From Dyella dinghuensis (GTDB lineage: Bacteria; Pseudomonadota; Gammaproteobacteria; Xanthomonadales; Rhodanobacteraceae), in contig NZ_RYZR01000007.1 in the NCBI RefSeq assembly GCF_003977615.1, positions 558,001-622,000 of the forward strand: a DNA stretch of 64,000 nt, read 5' to 3'. The first letter of the stretch is position 1, and each line of letters starts with the position of its first letter. A program made the translations under genes and the position numbers. The notes under the pieces are model-generated. The model made no database searches and was not told the DNA's origin. It saw nothing but the letters and a program-made list of their open reading frames with translations. Shown piece after piece: positions 44,283 through 54,397 of the stretch.

Positions 44283-45332
44283 GTGAAGCCGTCCCGCCTG
44301 CTCGTTGCACTCGCCGCGCTAGGAACCGCCGCCATGGTTCATGCCACCACGCCGGTATTGATCATTCATGGCGGAGCAGGCGTCATCAAGCGCGACATGA
44401 GTCCGGCCAAGGAAAAGGCCGTGCGCGCTGCGATGACCAAGGCACTTGAAGATGGCTACGCGCAGTTGAAAGCGGGGAAGCCGGCGATGGATGCGGTAAC
44501 CGCCGCAATCACCGTGCTGGAAGACGATCCCAACTTCAACGCGGGCCGCGGTTCGGTCTTCACGCACGATGGCAAGAACGAAATGGATGCTGCCGTGATG
44601 GATGGCGATACCTTGCGTGCGGGTTCCGTCGCCGCCGTTCATCGCGTGAAGAATCCGATTCTGCTGGCGCGTGCGGTCATGGAACATTCGCCGCATGTGA
44701 TGCTGATCGGCGATGGCGCTGAAGAATTCGCGAAAGAGCAGGGCATCACGCTCGTCGACCCATCGTATTTCCGCACCGAAGAACGCTGGCAACAACTACA
44801 GAAAGCTTTGAAGGAAGACGGCGAAAAACAGCCGCACGCGGATCTCGAAACCGCCAGGCACTTCGGTACGGTGGGTGCGGTAGCGCTTGATGCGCAAGGG
44901 CATCTCGCCGCGGGCACGTCTACGGGCGGCATGACCGACAAACGCTGGGGCCGCGTGGGCGACTCGCCGATCATCGGCGCCGGCACGTATGCGAATGCGC
45001 AATGCGCCGTGTCGGGAACCGGTTGGGGCGAGTTCTACATTCGCACGGTGGCCGCGCACGAGATCTGCATGAAAGTGTCGATGCTCGGCGAACCATTGCA
45101 GCGCGCCGCAGCAGAAGTGATCAATCAGGAAATTCCGTCGATGGGTGGCAATGGCGGTGCCATTGCGCTCGACAACGACGGCAATATCGCGATGCCGTTC
45201 AATACCGACGGCATGTATCGCGGCTGGATCGGTGCGGACGGTGTGCCGCACGTGGCGATTTACGACAACGAACCCGATCCGTCGAACCAGCCACCTGCAG
45301 CGCCGTCGTCGGCATCCGCGCCGAACGAATGA
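44283..45332 (+). CDS. Isoaspartyl peptidase / L-asparaginase (plant-type), secreted
   Basis: A 349-aa Ntn-hydrolase of the IaaA type with a signal peptide (VALAALGTAAMVHA). Conserved features are IIHGGAGVI, NAGRGSVFT and the self-cleavage site HFGTVGAVALD, where T196 becomes the N-terminal nucleophile of the beta subunit; GGMTDKRWGRVGDSPIIGAG follows. Autoprocessing into two chains is expected from the family. The C-terminal tail is Pro/Ser/Ala-rich. Convergent with the regA-like gene, 9 bp between stops. Confidence 0.94.
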   Translation: MKPSRLLVALAALGTAAMVHATTPVLIIHGGAGVIKRDMSPAKEKAVRAAMTKALEDGYAQLKAGKPAMDAVTAAITVLEDDPNFNAGRGSVFTHDGKNEMDAAVMDGDTLRAGSVAAVHRVKNPILLARAVMEHSPHVMLIGDGAEEFAKEQGITLVDPSYFRTEERWQQLQKALKEDGEKQPHADLETARHFGTVGAVALDAQGHLAAGTSTGGMTDKRWGRVGDSPIIGAGTYANAQCAVSGTGWGEFYIRTVAAHEICMKVSMLGEPLQRAAAEVINQEIPSMGGNGGAIALDNDGNIAMPFNTDGMYRGWIGADGVPHVAIYDNEPDPSNQPPAAPSSASAPNE

Positions 45333-45341
45333 CGCGTCGGG

Positions 45342-45929
45342 TCAGGCTTCGCTTTCCGGACGCTCGCGCACGGGATGCTTGCTCAACTTGCGCTGCAGCG
45401 TGCGGCGATGCATGCCCAGGCGACGTGCCGTTTCCGAAATATTGCCGTCGCATTCGGTCAGCACGCGCTGGATGTGCTCCCACTCCAGACGACGCAATGC
45501 AAGCGGTGCTTCCGGTGCATCGACGACATCGTCGTCGCCATGATGAGGATTGTCGCCATCGAGCAGTGCACGTACCACGGCATCGGCATCGACCGGCTTG
45601 GAAAGATAATCGTGCGCGCCACGCTTGATCGCTTCCACCGCGGTGGCAATCGAGGCATAACCGGTGAGCAGCAGAATACGCATGTCCGGCACCAGCTCGT
45701 GCAGTTCCGGAATCAAGCGCAGCCCGTTTTCATCGCCAAGCTTCAAGTCGAGCACGCAATGGCGTGGCTGATGACGTCGTGCCAAGGCGCGTGCTTCATC
45801 CGCATGACTTGCCGTCAGGACTTCGAAACCGCGTGAGGTGAGGGCCCGGGACAGCACACGGACGAAGGTTGCGTCGTCATCCACGATCAAAAGTGGACGC
45901 GTGCCGGATGCTTGGGTGGGGTGAACCAT
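45342..45929 (-). CDS. Redox response regulator RegA/PrrA/ActR type
   Basis: A 195-aa regulator: receiver with LLIVDDD and phospho-Asp D61 (CVLDLKLGDENG), then a short linker and a Fis-type helix-turn-helix (GNISETARRLGMHRRTLQRK, about 162-181) that is almost the invariant RegA recognition helix. The ATG at 45927-45929 follows AGGAAG and is preferred to an upstream TTG. The RegB-like kinase gene lies 61 bp upstream, so the pair forms a global redox-responsive two-component system in related bacteria. Confidence 0.93.
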   Translation of the reverse strand: MVHPTQASGTRPLLIVDDDATFVRVLSRALTSRGFEVLTASHADEARALARRHQPRHCVLDLKLGDENGLRLIPELHELVPDMRILLLTGYASIATAVEAIKRGAHDYLSKPVDADAVVRALLDGDNPHHGDDDVVDAPEAPLALRRLEWEHIQRVLTECDGNISETARRLGMHRRTLQRKLSKHPVRERPESEA

Positions 45930-45990
45930 GTTGCTACTTCCTGCCAAATCTGCCGCTCTATTCTGCCGGATATGCGAGCGGTGCGCTTGC

Positions 45991-47268
45991 TCAGTTTTCA
46001 GTGATGACCGCCAAGGGCAGGCGCAGACACATCTGCGCGCCGTTTTCTGTGCTGGTCGCGATCAACTCGCCAGCCAGTCGTTCGGCGGTCGCTTCAGCCA
46101 GTGCCAGCCCGATGCCCAGGCCGCTCAGCTTATCGCTCTTGCCGATGGACGCGGGCGCACCGGTCGATGTGAAGCCAGGGCCGAGATCGCGAACGATCCA
46201 CTCCAGCCAATCGCCGTCGCGGCGCACTTCCAGCGTCACGCTGTTTGAATCGCGCAGGGCCGACGCATCGGCGGCGTTGTTGAGCAGATTGAGCAACGCA
46301 TGACGCAAACCCGGCGGCGTGCTTAGCGTCGTGTTGTCGAGATCGCTCTGCACATGCAATTGGAGTTCCGCCTCGGGACGCAGGAGCTGGAAGCGTTCCA
46401 CACAGCCGTGGATGAATGCCGACAAGGCAACACGCTCCGGTTCTTGCGATAGCTGCGCTTTACCGAATGCGACCATCTCGCGCAGGATGGTGCGGCAGCG
46501 ATCGACCTGGCCTTCCAGCAGTTCCAGATCTTCATCCAGTACTCTGTCCGCCGCGTGTTCCCGGCGAAGTTCCGGCAGCAGCGTGCGCATGGTGGAAAGC
46601 GGTGTATTCAGTTCGTGTGCCGCCCCGGCCGCTTGGGTGGCGATGGCAAGAATGCCCTCGTCACGCAACGCGCGTTCGCGCACGCGTTGCACTTCCAGTT
46701 GCTGCGTACGCACTGCACGCGCCAGTCGATTGATGAAGAAGCCGAGCAGCAACGCCGTGATCAGGAAGTTCACGCCCATACCGGCGACGTGTAGCGAAAA
46801 ACCGTTATCGTCCAGCGTGAACTGATTCATCGGTAGCGGCACATACCAGTGCAGCAGCACGGTATACGCAGCCACGGCGATGGCGGCCACGGCAAGCACG
46901 GCGCGTTCGGACAACGCCGCTGCACTCAATGCGATGGGCACCAGCAGCAACGTCACAAACGGATTGCTTGCGCCGCCGGTGAAATACAGCAGATAACCAA
47001 GCACTAGCGTATCAGCCGCGACATGGCACACCGTCTCCCACTCGCGCACCGGCCACGGTTGACTGATGCGCCACGCGGCAAAGACCGCGAACACTGCAAG
47101 CATGTCGATGCCGAGCAGCAGCGAAAGCGTGGGAATGTTGATTTGCATCCACCACGAACAGACCATTACGGCCATGCTTTGTCCGGCAATGGCGCACAAG
47201 CGCAGCCACGCAAGTGTGCGCGCCAGGGCGAAAGGTCCGATGCGTTGCTTTAAGGGGCGTTGCGGCAT
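45991..47268 (-). CDS. Redox sensor histidine kinase RegB/PrrB/ActS type
   Basis: A 425-aa sensor with six N-terminal helices. Between them lies the quinone-binding motif TGGASNPF typical of RegB. The H-box is GAAHELNTPLSTM, and QVDRCRTILREM carries the Cys that corresponds to the redox-active residue of RegB. N-box LLNLLNNAADAS, then RDLGPGF and GLGIGLALAEATAERL are intact. The ATG at 47266-47268 is chosen; an upstream GTG or ATG is in frame. Signals the redox state of the respiratory chain; targets here are unknown. Confidence 0.92.
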   Translation of the reverse strand: MPQRPLKQRIGPFALARTLAWLRLCAIAGQSMAVMVCSWWMQINIPTLSLLLGIDMLAVFAVFAAWRISQPWPVREWETVCHVAADTLVLGYLLYFTGGASNPFVTLLLVPIALSAAALSERAVLAVAAIAVAAYTVLLHWYVPLPMNQFTLDDNGFSLHVAGMGVNFLITALLLGFFINRLARAVRTQQLEVQRVRERALRDEGILAIATQAAGAAHELNTPLSTMRTLLPELRREHAADRVLDEDLELLEGQVDRCRTILREMVAFGKAQLSQEPERVALSAFIHGCVERFQLLRPEAELQLHVQSDLDNTTLSTPPGLRHALLNLLNNAADASALRDSNSVTLEVRRDGDWLEWIVRDLGPGFTSTGAPASIGKSDKLSGLGIGLALAEATAERLAGELIATSTENGAQMCLRLPLAVITEN

Positions 47269-47286
47269 GGCTTGCCGATAGACAAG

Positions 47287-47315
47287 GCGACCCGCCACAT
47301 TAAGCGGCGGGTCGC
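47287..47315 (-). terminator. Hairpin between POT transporter and regB-like gene
   Basis: GCGACCCGCC (47287-47296) and GGCGGGTCGC (47306-47315) form a perfect 10-bp stem around a 9-nt loop, directly after the POT transporter stop on the minus strand. There is no clear T-run, so partial read-through into the regB-like gene is possible. Confidence 0.6.
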
Positions 47316-47322
47316 GGGTCGA

Positions 47323-48870
47323 TCAAGGAGTATTGAATTCCTCGCTGCGCACGGCGGGCAGCGGGTCGTGGTTCGTCGCCGGATCGGAATGGCTGGCCGA
47401 CAGGCGATTCATCAGCGGCAGTATCACGACCGCAATGGCCGTGCAGCCGATGCCGACGAAGCCAAGGACGTTGAACAGATGCGTGTAGATCGCGAGCGAC
47501 TGCAGCGGATCGGTAATGTTGTCCGGAATATGCGCGATATTCGCCACCACGCTACCCAGGTATTGCGAGATGCCCACAGCGACGAAGTACGCACCCATCA
47601 TGAAGCCGCCCATGCGCTCGGGCACATAGCGCGCGATCATCGCCAGCCCCAGGCCGCTGACCAGCAGCTCGCCGAGCGAATACAGGCCATAACCCCACAC
47701 CATGATCCATGACGAGACTTGGCCATTCACCGCCCAGGTAGCGCCGAAGCCGTACATGAAGAAGCCCAGCGCGACGGCGCCAAATCCCCAAGCGAATTTC
47801 GTGGCGATGCCGGGATCTTTGCCGACGCGACCCAGCGAGTTGTAGATGAAAACCAACACGGGGCTCAGCACGACGATCCAGATCGCATTCAAGTTTTGGT
47901 ATTGCTCGGGAATCCAGTCAAAGAGATGAAAGCCGAAGACATTGAATGACAGGTTGACGTTGCGCTGCGCGAACAAATTCAGCGACGTCGCCATCTGTGC
48001 GTAGAAAATGAAGAAGAAGATCGTTTGGACAGTCAGGACGAGCGCAGCGATCAAACCGGCGCGCTCACTGCGTTGGCTGCCAGCAATCAGATAAACAAAA
48101 ATGCCGAGGATGAGTGCTCCGGCGATGTAAACGCACCACTTCGCAACCGTCTCGTTTTGCAGGATGAAGGCTGCAGCAAACACGGTGGCGGCACCGGCCA
48201 ACAATACCGCAGCCAGTTTCTTGAAATTCACCGGGCTGCGATCAGCTGGCGAGCCGATATGCGACAGCGTGCGGCTCATGAACGAGTAATTGATCAAGCC
48301 TGCGATCAAGCCGATAGAGCATGCGCCGAAGGCGGTATGCCAGCCGGCCGAATCGCCGTAGATACCGGCGATGTAATTGCGAATCCACGGCGTCGCGGTC
48401 ATCGAGATCATCGAGCCGATGTTCACCGCCATGTAGTAGATGGTGAACGCGCTATCGATGCGCGTTTCGTCACCTTCGTAGATCTTGCGGACCAGGTTGC
48501 CTGCGTTCGGCTTGAAGAAGCCGTTGCCGACCACGATCACGCCCAGCGCAAAATAGGTGGCATAGGCACTGTCGGACGGCATCCAGAGCAGGCCGTAACC
48601 CATCGCCAGAATGATCGCGCCCATCAGCATCGTGCGGCGCGTACCCAGCAGCTTGTCGCCCACCCAGCCGCCGATGGCCGGTGTCGCGTAGATCAGCGCT
48701 GCGGCGGCGCCCCACACCAGGTTGGCCTTCGTATCCATGAAGCCGAGCTTCTTCATCATGAAGGTGACCATCAGCACCTGCATGCCGTAGAAGCCGAAAC
48801 GCTCCCACATCTCGATCAGGAAAACGGTGGTAAACGAACGGGTTTGAGAAGGGGTGTTCTGAGTCGCCAT
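47323..48870 (-). CDS. POT-family proton-coupled oligopeptide transporter
   Basis: A 515-aa transporter with 14 predicted helices. The N-terminal helix carries the proton-coupling motif EMWERFGFYGMQ (ExxERxxYY type); GVIVVGNGFFKPNAGNL and the SAFTIYYMAVNIGS segment are typical POT motifs. Imports di- and tripeptides with protons in characterised members. The frame allows 22 more residues, but MATQNTPSQTRSF is the natural N terminus. A periplasmic isoaspartyl peptidase gene nearby could supply peptides, though the link is only positional. Confidence 0.93.
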   Translation of the reverse strand: MATQNTPSQTRSFTTVFLIEMWERFGFYGMQVLMVTFMMKKLGFMDTKANLVWGAAAALIYATPAIGGWVGDKLLGTRRTMLMGAIILAMGYGLLWMPSDSAYATYFALGVIVVGNGFFKPNAGNLVRKIYEGDETRIDSAFTIYYMAVNIGSMISMTATPWIRNYIAGIYGDSAGWHTAFGACSIGLIAGLINYSFMSRTLSHIGSPADRSPVNFKKLAAVLLAGAATVFAAAFILQNETVAKWCVYIAGALILGIFVYLIAGSQRSERAGLIAALVLTVQTIFFFIFYAQMATSLNLFAQRNVNLSFNVFGFHLFDWIPEQYQNLNAIWIVVLSPVLVFIYNSLGRVGKDPGIATKFAWGFGAVALGFFMYGFGATWAVNGQVSSWIMVWGYGLYSLGELLVSGLGLAMIARYVPERMGGFMMGAYFVAVGISQYLGSVVANIAHIPDNITDPLQSLAIYTHLFNVLGFVGIGCTAIAVVILPLMNRLSASHSDPATNHDPLPAVRSEEFNTP

Positions 48871-49116
48871 GAAATATTCCGAGCACGTGTACTGCGAGGC
48901 CGCGAGCGGTCTAGTTTTGTCCCGTCGGACGGGCACATTCGCCGAAGGGTAACCTATCCGTCATTCGGGCCACGTTGCATTGCGGCAAGCAAAATCCTGC
49001 AGGCGCCCTGCGGCGGTCCCGGCTTGTGGCATCATTGCGCGCCAGTTGCCGTCAGGGAGCGCCGCCCGCCATGCCGAAAAAAGCCGTGTCCCCTTTGCTG
49101 GCAGGCCGATCCATCC

Positions 49117-49491
49117 ATGCCCGGTAGCGGATTCCGGGGCGACCCGCGCCAGCTCTGGCGCGCCTTCCGATGGTCGATGAGCGGCTTGCGCGCGGGTTGG
49201 CGGCACGAGGCGTCGTTCCGGCTCGAAGCCATGCTGACCGTTATCCTCGTTCCCGCCGGGCTATGGCTGGGGCACGGCGCACTGGAGAAGATCGCGCTGG
49301 TGTTTCCGATCATCCTGGTGCTGTCGGTGGAACTGCTCAATTCCGCGATCGAGGCGGTCGTGGACAAAGTCAGCCCCGAATTTCACGAACTCGCCGGCCG
49401 CGCGAAGGACATGGGCTCGGCCGCGGTGTTTCTGCTGTTGGTGCTTGTCATACTTTGCTGGGCCCTCGTTCTGGGACCGCGCTTTTTCTAG
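49117..49491 (+). CDS. dgkA: Diacylglycerol kinase
   Basis: A 124-aa integral membrane kinase recycling diacylglycerol to phosphatidic acid. It has three helices and the family's catalytic motif ELLNSAIEAVVDKVSPEFH, with ARDMGSAAVF-like KDMGSAAVF near the end. MSGLRAGWRHEASFRLE is the amphipathic entry. The 245 bp upstream (from the POT gene start at 48870) contain no other convincing gene. Confidence 0.94.
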   Translation: MPGSGFRGDPRQLWRAFRWSMSGLRAGWRHEASFRLEAMLTVILVPAGLWLGHGALEKIALVFPIILVLSVELLNSAIEAVVDKVSPEFHELAGRAKDMGSAAVFLLLVLVILCWALVLGPRFF

Positions 49492-49608
49492 GTCTAACGT
49501 ATTTTCAACGGCAGTTCCGTTGTTGCACCGTTGTGACGGCGCATGAGCGATTGCATCTATGCATGCCGGGTGCTGCAATGGCCACACGATGGCAAGGGAG
49601 CGCTCTAA

Positions 49609-50247
49609 ATGAATACCGTACGCATTGCTGTACTTATGCTGTTGGTCATCATGTTGTCGGGCTGTGGCTACAACGCCATCCAGAAGCAGGATGAGGCGGT
49701 GAAGGCCCAATGGTCCGAAGTGCTCAATCAATATCAGCGCCGCGCTGATCTGGTGCCCAATCTGGTCAATACCGTCAAGGGCTATGCCCAGCACGAAGAC
49801 AAGGTGTTCACCGAGGTGACCGAAGCGCGTGCACGCGTCGGCAATATCCAGATCAACGCGGACGATCCCGATTCGCTGGCGAAATTCCAGGCCGCGCAAG
49901 GTCAACTGACAGGTGCCCTGTCGCGCTTGATGGCGGTCAGTGAAAACTATCCGGATTTGAAAGCGAGTGGACTGTTCCAGAATCTGCAGGCGCAACTGGA
50001 AGGCACCGAGAATCGCATCACGGTGGCGCGCAATCGCTACATCCAGGGCGTGCAGCAATACAACACGTTGCTGCGTACGTTCCCGAACAATCTCACCGCG
50101 AAGATGTTTGGCTATCAGGTGAAGCCGAACTTCACGGTGGAGAACGAGGCGGTCATCTCCAAGCCGCCGACGGTCGATTTCGGCAATGGCACGCCTGCTC
50201 CTGCAGCGCAGCCCGCCATGCCGGCTCCGGCCACCTCGGCACACTGA
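49609..50247 (+). CDS. lemA: LemA family lipoprotein
   Basis: A 212-aa protein with a lipoprotein signal (LLVIMLSGC, lipid Cys at residue 19), then the LemA coiled-coil domain: VKAQWSEVLNQYQRRADLVP, LVNTVKGYAQHE and ARNRYIQGVQQYNTLLRTFP. It ends with an Ala/Pro-rich tail. In many bacteria lemA is linked to TPM-domain genes, as here; the gap to the next gene is 1 bp. Function is not established. Confidence 0.93.
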   Translation: MNTVRIAVLMLLVIMLSGCGYNAIQKQDEAVKAQWSEVLNQYQRRADLVPNLVNTVKGYAQHEDKVFTEVTEARARVGNIQINADDPDSLAKFQAAQGQLTGALSRLMAVSENYPDLKASGLFQNLQAQLEGTENRITVARNRYIQGVQQYNTLLRTFPNNLTAKMFGYQVKPNFTVENEAVISKPPTVDFGNGTPAPAAQPAMPAPATSAH

Positions 50248-50248
50248 C

Positions 50249-51145
50249 ATGACGATTCGGCGCATTGCGCGCCTGTGGCTGATCCTGGCGATAGCGCTGC
50301 TGTCGCCATGGACGCTGCATGCCGACGACACTCCCGCCGTACCGACGCTCACGCGTCACGTCACCGATCTCACCGGCACGCTGACGGCAGATCAGGTCAA
50401 TCAGCTCGACGCGCAGCTCGCCATGCTGGAAAAGCAGAAGGGCGCGCAACTCGTGGTGCTGATGGTGGGCACGACGCAGCCGGATGATATCGACGATTAT
50501 TCGCTGCAGGTCGCCGAGAAAAACAAAGTCGGCCGTAACGGCGTCGATGATGGCGTGCTGTTGTTTATCGCCAAAAACGATCGACAGGTGCGCATCGAAG
50601 TCGGATATGGACTGGAAGGCGCCATTCCCGATGCGGCATGTGCACGCATTATCCGCGAATACATCGCGCCGAAATTTCGCAACAACGACTACGCGGGCGG
50701 CATCAACGATGCGGTGGGCGCGCTCACGCAATTGATCAACGGCGAGCCGCTGCCGCCGCCGGTGCAGGACAACTACACGCAGCGCCACGGTCAGGATCTG
50801 CATGGTGTGTTCTTCTTCGCGATCTTCGCGGTGATTTTCCTGCGCGGCGCTTTTGGGCGTACCAGCGCCTTCGTGCGCGCGCCGCTCGGCGGCATCGTTG
50901 TCGGTGTTTTGCTGTGGGCACTGGCATCCGTCGGCATTGGCATTTTCGGCGGCCTGCTTGCCGGCCTCTTCATGTTGTTGCCGGGTGGCGCCGGGCGCTC
51001 CATTGGCGGCGGCGGCTGGGGTGGATTCGGCGGATTTGGTGGCGGTGGTGGTTTTGGAGGCGGCGGCTTCGGCGGCGGTGGCGGTGGTGGATTCAGCGGC
51101 GGTGGGGGCAGCTTCGGTGGCGGCGGCGCGTCGGGGGGCTGGTGA
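50249..51145 (+). CDS. TPM-domain membrane protein (YgcG family)
   Basis: A 298-aa protein: signal peptide (WLILAIALLSPWTLHA), then a TPM domain (about 30-165: HVTDLTGTLTADQVNQLDAQ, VLMVGTTQPDDIDDYSLQVA, GYGLEGAIPDAACARII), a membrane segment region (about 195-250) and a C-terminal run made almost wholly of glycine with Phe/Ser (GGGGFGGGGFGG type). The tail looks disordered. The family occurs with LemA and may act in envelope maintenance or photosystem repair in other lineages; here unknown. A short TPM gene follows 1 bp later. Confidence 0.9.
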   Translation: MTIRRIARLWLILAIALLSPWTLHADDTPAVPTLTRHVTDLTGTLTADQVNQLDAQLAMLEKQKGAQLVVLMVGTTQPDDIDDYSLQVAEKNKVGRNGVDDGVLLFIAKNDRQVRIEVGYGLEGAIPDAACARIIREYIAPKFRNNDYAGGINDAVGALTQLINGEPLPPPVQDNYTQRHGQDLHGVFFFAIFAVIFLRGAFGRTSAFVRAPLGGIVVGVLLWALASVGIGIFGGLLAGLFMLLPGGAGRSIGGGGWGGFGGFGGGGGFGGGGFGGGGGGGFSGGGGSFGGGGASGGW

Positions 51146-51146
51146 C

Positions 51147-51650
51147 ATGGCACGCATGCAGCGCTTGTTTGCCAATCTTTTCGACGGCTGGTTCCAGCTC
51201 CACAAACGCTTTTCGTCGGAAGTGCTCGACGACATGACCGATGCCATTTCGAAGGGCGAGCACACGCACTTGGGCGAAGTGCGTTTCGCGATCGAATCGC
51301 GTCTGCATATTCCGGATGTGTTGAACGGCCTGGACGCGCGAACGCGCGCGCATCAGGTATTCGGCATGCTGCGGGTGTGGGATACCGAGCATAACTGCGG
51401 CGTACTCATCTATCTGTTGATGGCCGAACACCGCATTGAAATCGTGGCCGATCGCGGTATCGCTCGCCGCGTCAAGGAAGACGAATGGGTAGCGGTATGC
51501 AACGCCATGCAGGAAAGTTTTGCTGCGGGGCAGTGGCGCGTCGGAGCGTTGCGCGGTATCTCCGACGTCAACGATTTGCTCGCCAGCCATTTTCCGAGTC
51601 ACGGCAAAGCGCGGCCGGACGAATTGCCGGATCGTCCGGTGTTGCTCTAA
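51147..51650 (+). CDS. TPM-domain protein, short form
   Basis: A 167-aa soluble relative of the previous gene, without a signal peptide. It has HLGEVRFAIESRLHIPDVL, RAHQVFGMLRVWDTEHNCGV and YLLMAEHRIEIVADRGIA, the TPM core. It is the third gene of the lemA-TPM-TPM set. Its stop directly abuts the stop of the convergent pseudopilin gene. Confidence 0.88.
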   Translation: MARMQRLFANLFDGWFQLHKRFSSEVLDDMTDAISKGEHTHLGEVRFAIESRLHIPDVLNGLDARTRAHQVFGMLRVWDTEHNCGVLIYLLMAEHRIEIVADRGIARRVKEDEWVAVCNAMQESFAAGQWRVGALRGISDVNDLLASHFPSHGKARPDELPDRPVLL

Positions 51651-52193
51651 TCAATCCTCGTCAGCACATTTTTCAGCATCCGCTGCGGATGCCACGTCAC
51701 CTCTGGCGCGGCCGAGCCGGGCAATCACCACCTTCAGTGCGCGATCGGTTTTGCCGCGTACGCAGAAATACAACGTCTGGTTGGAATTGGTGGTGCTTCC
51801 GTCGGGGTTGAATCGAATGACTTTCTTTTTGTCGCTGCCGAAAATGCGAAGTCGTTTGAAGTTCCTGCTGCCGACATAGAGCGGCTGCCCATCCAGCTCG
51901 CCTCCGCCTTTGTCGCGGCCCACCAGCCAGCCATGGGTCCAGTCGCTGTCGCTATTGCAGGTGAGTCCATCCGTGGTTGGACACAACACCACGCGCGTTT
52001 GCCCATTCACAGCGAGACCGCGCGCATGCTGCAAGGCTGCCAGGAAATCCGTTTGCGCCACGCGTAATTCGTGGCTGTCGAGCATCAGGCTGAAGGCCGG
52101 AATGGCGAATGCTGCCATCACAGCCAGCACGATCAGCACAACAATCTGTTCGATCAGGCCGAGGCCTGAGTGGGTTCTACGGAGGGGCAACAT
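51651..52193 (-). CDS. GspH/FimT-family pseudopilin
   Basis: A 180-aa minor pilin-like protein. The prepilin cleavage region reads HSGLGLIEQIVVLIVL, with Gly at -1 and Glu at +5, followed by a hydrophobic helix to about residue 35, then LDSHELRVAQTDFLAALQHA and a C-terminal globular part with four Cys (two in CPTTDGLTCNSD). Length and the helix pattern fit GspH/FimT. It is alone here and convergent with the TPM gene; whether it belongs to type IV pili or type II secretion is unclear. Confidence 0.88.
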   Translation of the reverse strand: MLPLRRTHSGLGLIEQIVVLIVLAVMAAFAIPAFSLMLDSHELRVAQTDFLAALQHARGLAVNGQTRVVLCPTTDGLTCNSDSDWTHGWLVGRDKGGGELDGQPLYVGSRNFKRLRIFGSDKKKVIRFNPDGSTTNSNQTLYFCVRGKTDRALKVVIARLGRARGDVASAADAEKCADED

Positions 52194-52317
52194 GCCATTC
52201 CTTGGCCAAATTCCGCGATGCTAGGCCCCTCAAGGTTGGGTGAACGTCGGCCACTGCTGACAGGTTCTGTCAGTACGCGGCATTTAAAATGCCTCCAGGC
52301 GCCCGCAGAGTAAGTCC

Positions 52318-54345
52318 ATGACCGACCGCGACAGATTTGAACTCGTCTCCGACTACAAGCCTGCCGGCGATCAGCCCGAGGCCATTCGCAAGCTGGTGGA
52401 CGGGTTCGAATCCGGGCTGGCGGCGCAGACACTGCTTGGCGTAACGGGCTCGGGCAAGACCTTCACCATCGCCAACATGATCCAGCAGGTGCAGCGCCCG
52501 ACCATCGTGCTTGCGCCGAACAAGACGCTCGCTGCGCAGCTCTACGGGGAGTTCAAGGAGTTCTTTCCGAACAACGCGGTCGAGTACTTCGTCAGCTATT
52601 ACGACTATTACCAGCCGGAAGCGTACGTCGTCGCGTCGGATACGTACATCGAGAAAGACGCGTCGATCAACGAACATATCGAACAGATGCGTCTGGCGGC
52701 CACCAAGGCACTCCTCTCGCGCAAGGACGCGTTGATTGTCGCGACCGTTTCGGCGATTTACGGCCTGGGCGATCCGGAAGATTATCTGTCGCTGCGTTTG
52801 ATTCTCGCGCGTGGCGAGCACATTGATCAGCGCCAGTTGATTCGCCAGCTCACCGAATTGCAGTACACGCGCAACGAGATGGAATTGCGTCGCGGTACGT
52901 ATCGTGTGCGTGGCGAGGTCATCGATGTGTTTCCGGCCGAATCGGAAACGGAGGCGCTACGCATCGAGTTGTTCGACGGCGACATCGAAAATCTCTCGCT
53001 GTTCGATCCGCTCACTGGTGAAACGATTCGCAAGGTGCCGCGCTACACGGTCTATCCGCGTACGCATTACGCGAGTACGCGCGAGAGCGTGTTGAACGCC
53101 ATCGAAACGATCAAGGTCGAACTCAAGGAACGCCTTGAGGTGTTGTACAAGCAAAATCGTCTGGTGGAAGCGCAGCGCCTGGACCAGCGCACGCGTTTCG
53201 ACGTGGAGATGATGGCCGAGGTCGGTTATTGCCAGGGTATCGAGAACTACTCGCGCCACCTGACGCGCCGCGAACCCGGCGAGCCACCGCCGACCTTGTT
53301 CGACTACTTGCCGGCAGATGCGTTGTTGGTGGTGGACGAATCGCACGTCACCGTGCCGCAGCTCGGCGCGATGTACAAAGGCGATCGATCGCGCAAGGAA
53401 ACGCTGGTCGAATTCGGCTTTCGTTTGCCCTCAGCGATGGACAATCGTCCGCTTCGCTTCGATGAATTCGAGCGCCGCGTGCCGCGCACGGTTTATGTAT
53501 CCGCCACGCCCAGAGCCTACGAGCTGGAAAAATCCGGCGATGCGGTAATTGAGTTGGTGGTGCGTCCCACGGGTCTTGTCGATCCGGAAGTGGAGGTGCG
53601 GCCGGTTCGCACACAGGTGGATGATCTGCTGGGCGAGGCGAAGAAGCGCGTCGCAATGGGTGATCGTGTCCTGGTTACTACGCTTACCAAGCGCATGGCG
53701 GAAAACCTCACCGAATATTTGAGCGAACACGACGTGAAAGTGCGTTACCTGCACTCGGACATCGAAACGGTCGAGCGCACCGAAATCATCCGCGATTTGC
53801 GTCTTGGCGAATTCGATGTGCTGGTGGGTATCAACCTGCTGCGCGAAGGCCTGGACATGCCGGAGGTGTCGCTGGTGGCGATTCTCGATGCCGACAAGGA
53901 AGGCTTCCTGCGCTCGACCGGCTCGTTGATCCAGACCATCGGCCGCGCGGCGCGCAACGTCCGCGGCCGGGCGATCCTCTACGCCGACGAGATCACACGC
54001 TCGATGAAGGCGGCGATGGACGAGACGCAGCGACGTCGCGAAAAGCAGCGCACCTACAATGAAGCCCATGGCATCACACCCAAATCGGTGGTTCGCCGCA
54101 TCGCCGACATCATGGAGGGCGCGCGCAGCGAAGTTCCGGGGCGTGGCAAGGGCCGGTCACGCACCCGCGCAGCCGGGGTGACGGAGGCCGCCGCCGAGTA
54201 CGCCGCGATGGATGTCGAGCAGGCCGCCGCCATGATCAAGCGGCTTGAGACGCAGATGTACAAGCACGCCCAGAACCTCGAGTTCGAGGAGGCCGCGCGC
54301 CTGCGCGACCAGATCCATCAGCTGCGCGAACGGGCTTTGCGGTAG
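52318..54345 (+). CDS. uvrB: Excinuclease ABC subunit B
   Basis: The damage-verifying helicase-like subunit of nucleotide excision repair. The 675-aa protein has Walker [11 protein letters not shown], the beta-hairpin region [15 protein letters not shown] motif [30 protein letters not shown] (quoted in parts: [15 protein letters not shown]), and [11 protein letters not shown]-terminal UVR segment ([20 protein letters not shown]) contacts UvrC. Single-gene unit. Confidence 0.97.
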   Translation: MTDRDRFELVSDYKPAGDQPEAIRKLVDGFESGLAAQTLLGVTGSGKTFTIANMIQQVQRPTIVLAPNKTLAAQLYGEFKEFFPNNAVEYFVSYYDYYQPEAYVVASDTYIEKDASINEHIEQMRLAATKALLSRKDALIVATVSAIYGLGDPEDYLSLRLILARGEHIDQRQLIRQLTELQYTRNEMELRRGTYRVRGEVIDVFPAESETEALRIELFDGDIENLSLFDPLTGETIRKVPRYTVYPRTHYASTRESVLNAIETIKVELKERLEVLYKQNRLVEAQRLDQRTRFDVEMMAEVGYCQGIENYSRHLTRREPGEPPPTLFDYLPADALLVVDESHVTVPQLGAMYKGDRSRKETLVEFGFRLPSAMDNRPLRFDEFERRVPRTVYVSATPRAYELEKSGDAVIELVVRPTGLVDPEVEVRPVRTQVDDLLGEAKKRVAMGDRVLVTTLTKRMAENLTEYLSEHDVKVRYLHSDIETVERTEIIRDLRLGEFDVLVGINLLREGLDMPEVSLVAILDADKEGFLRSTGSLIQTIGRAARNVRGRAILYADEITRSMKAAMDETQRRREKQRTYNEAHGITPKSVVRRIADIMEGARSEVPGRGKGRSRTRAAGVTEAAAEYAAMDVEQAAAMIKRLETQMYKHAQNLEFEEAARLRDQIHQLRERALR

Positions 54346-54397
54346 GTGATCGGTTCCCGTATACTGCACGGCTCGCGCGGTCTGCCGGGCGAGCCAC

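Noticed and set aside
50791-51153. Proline-rich frame on the minus strand
   Set aside because: It is only the complement of the glycine-rich tail of the TPM protein.
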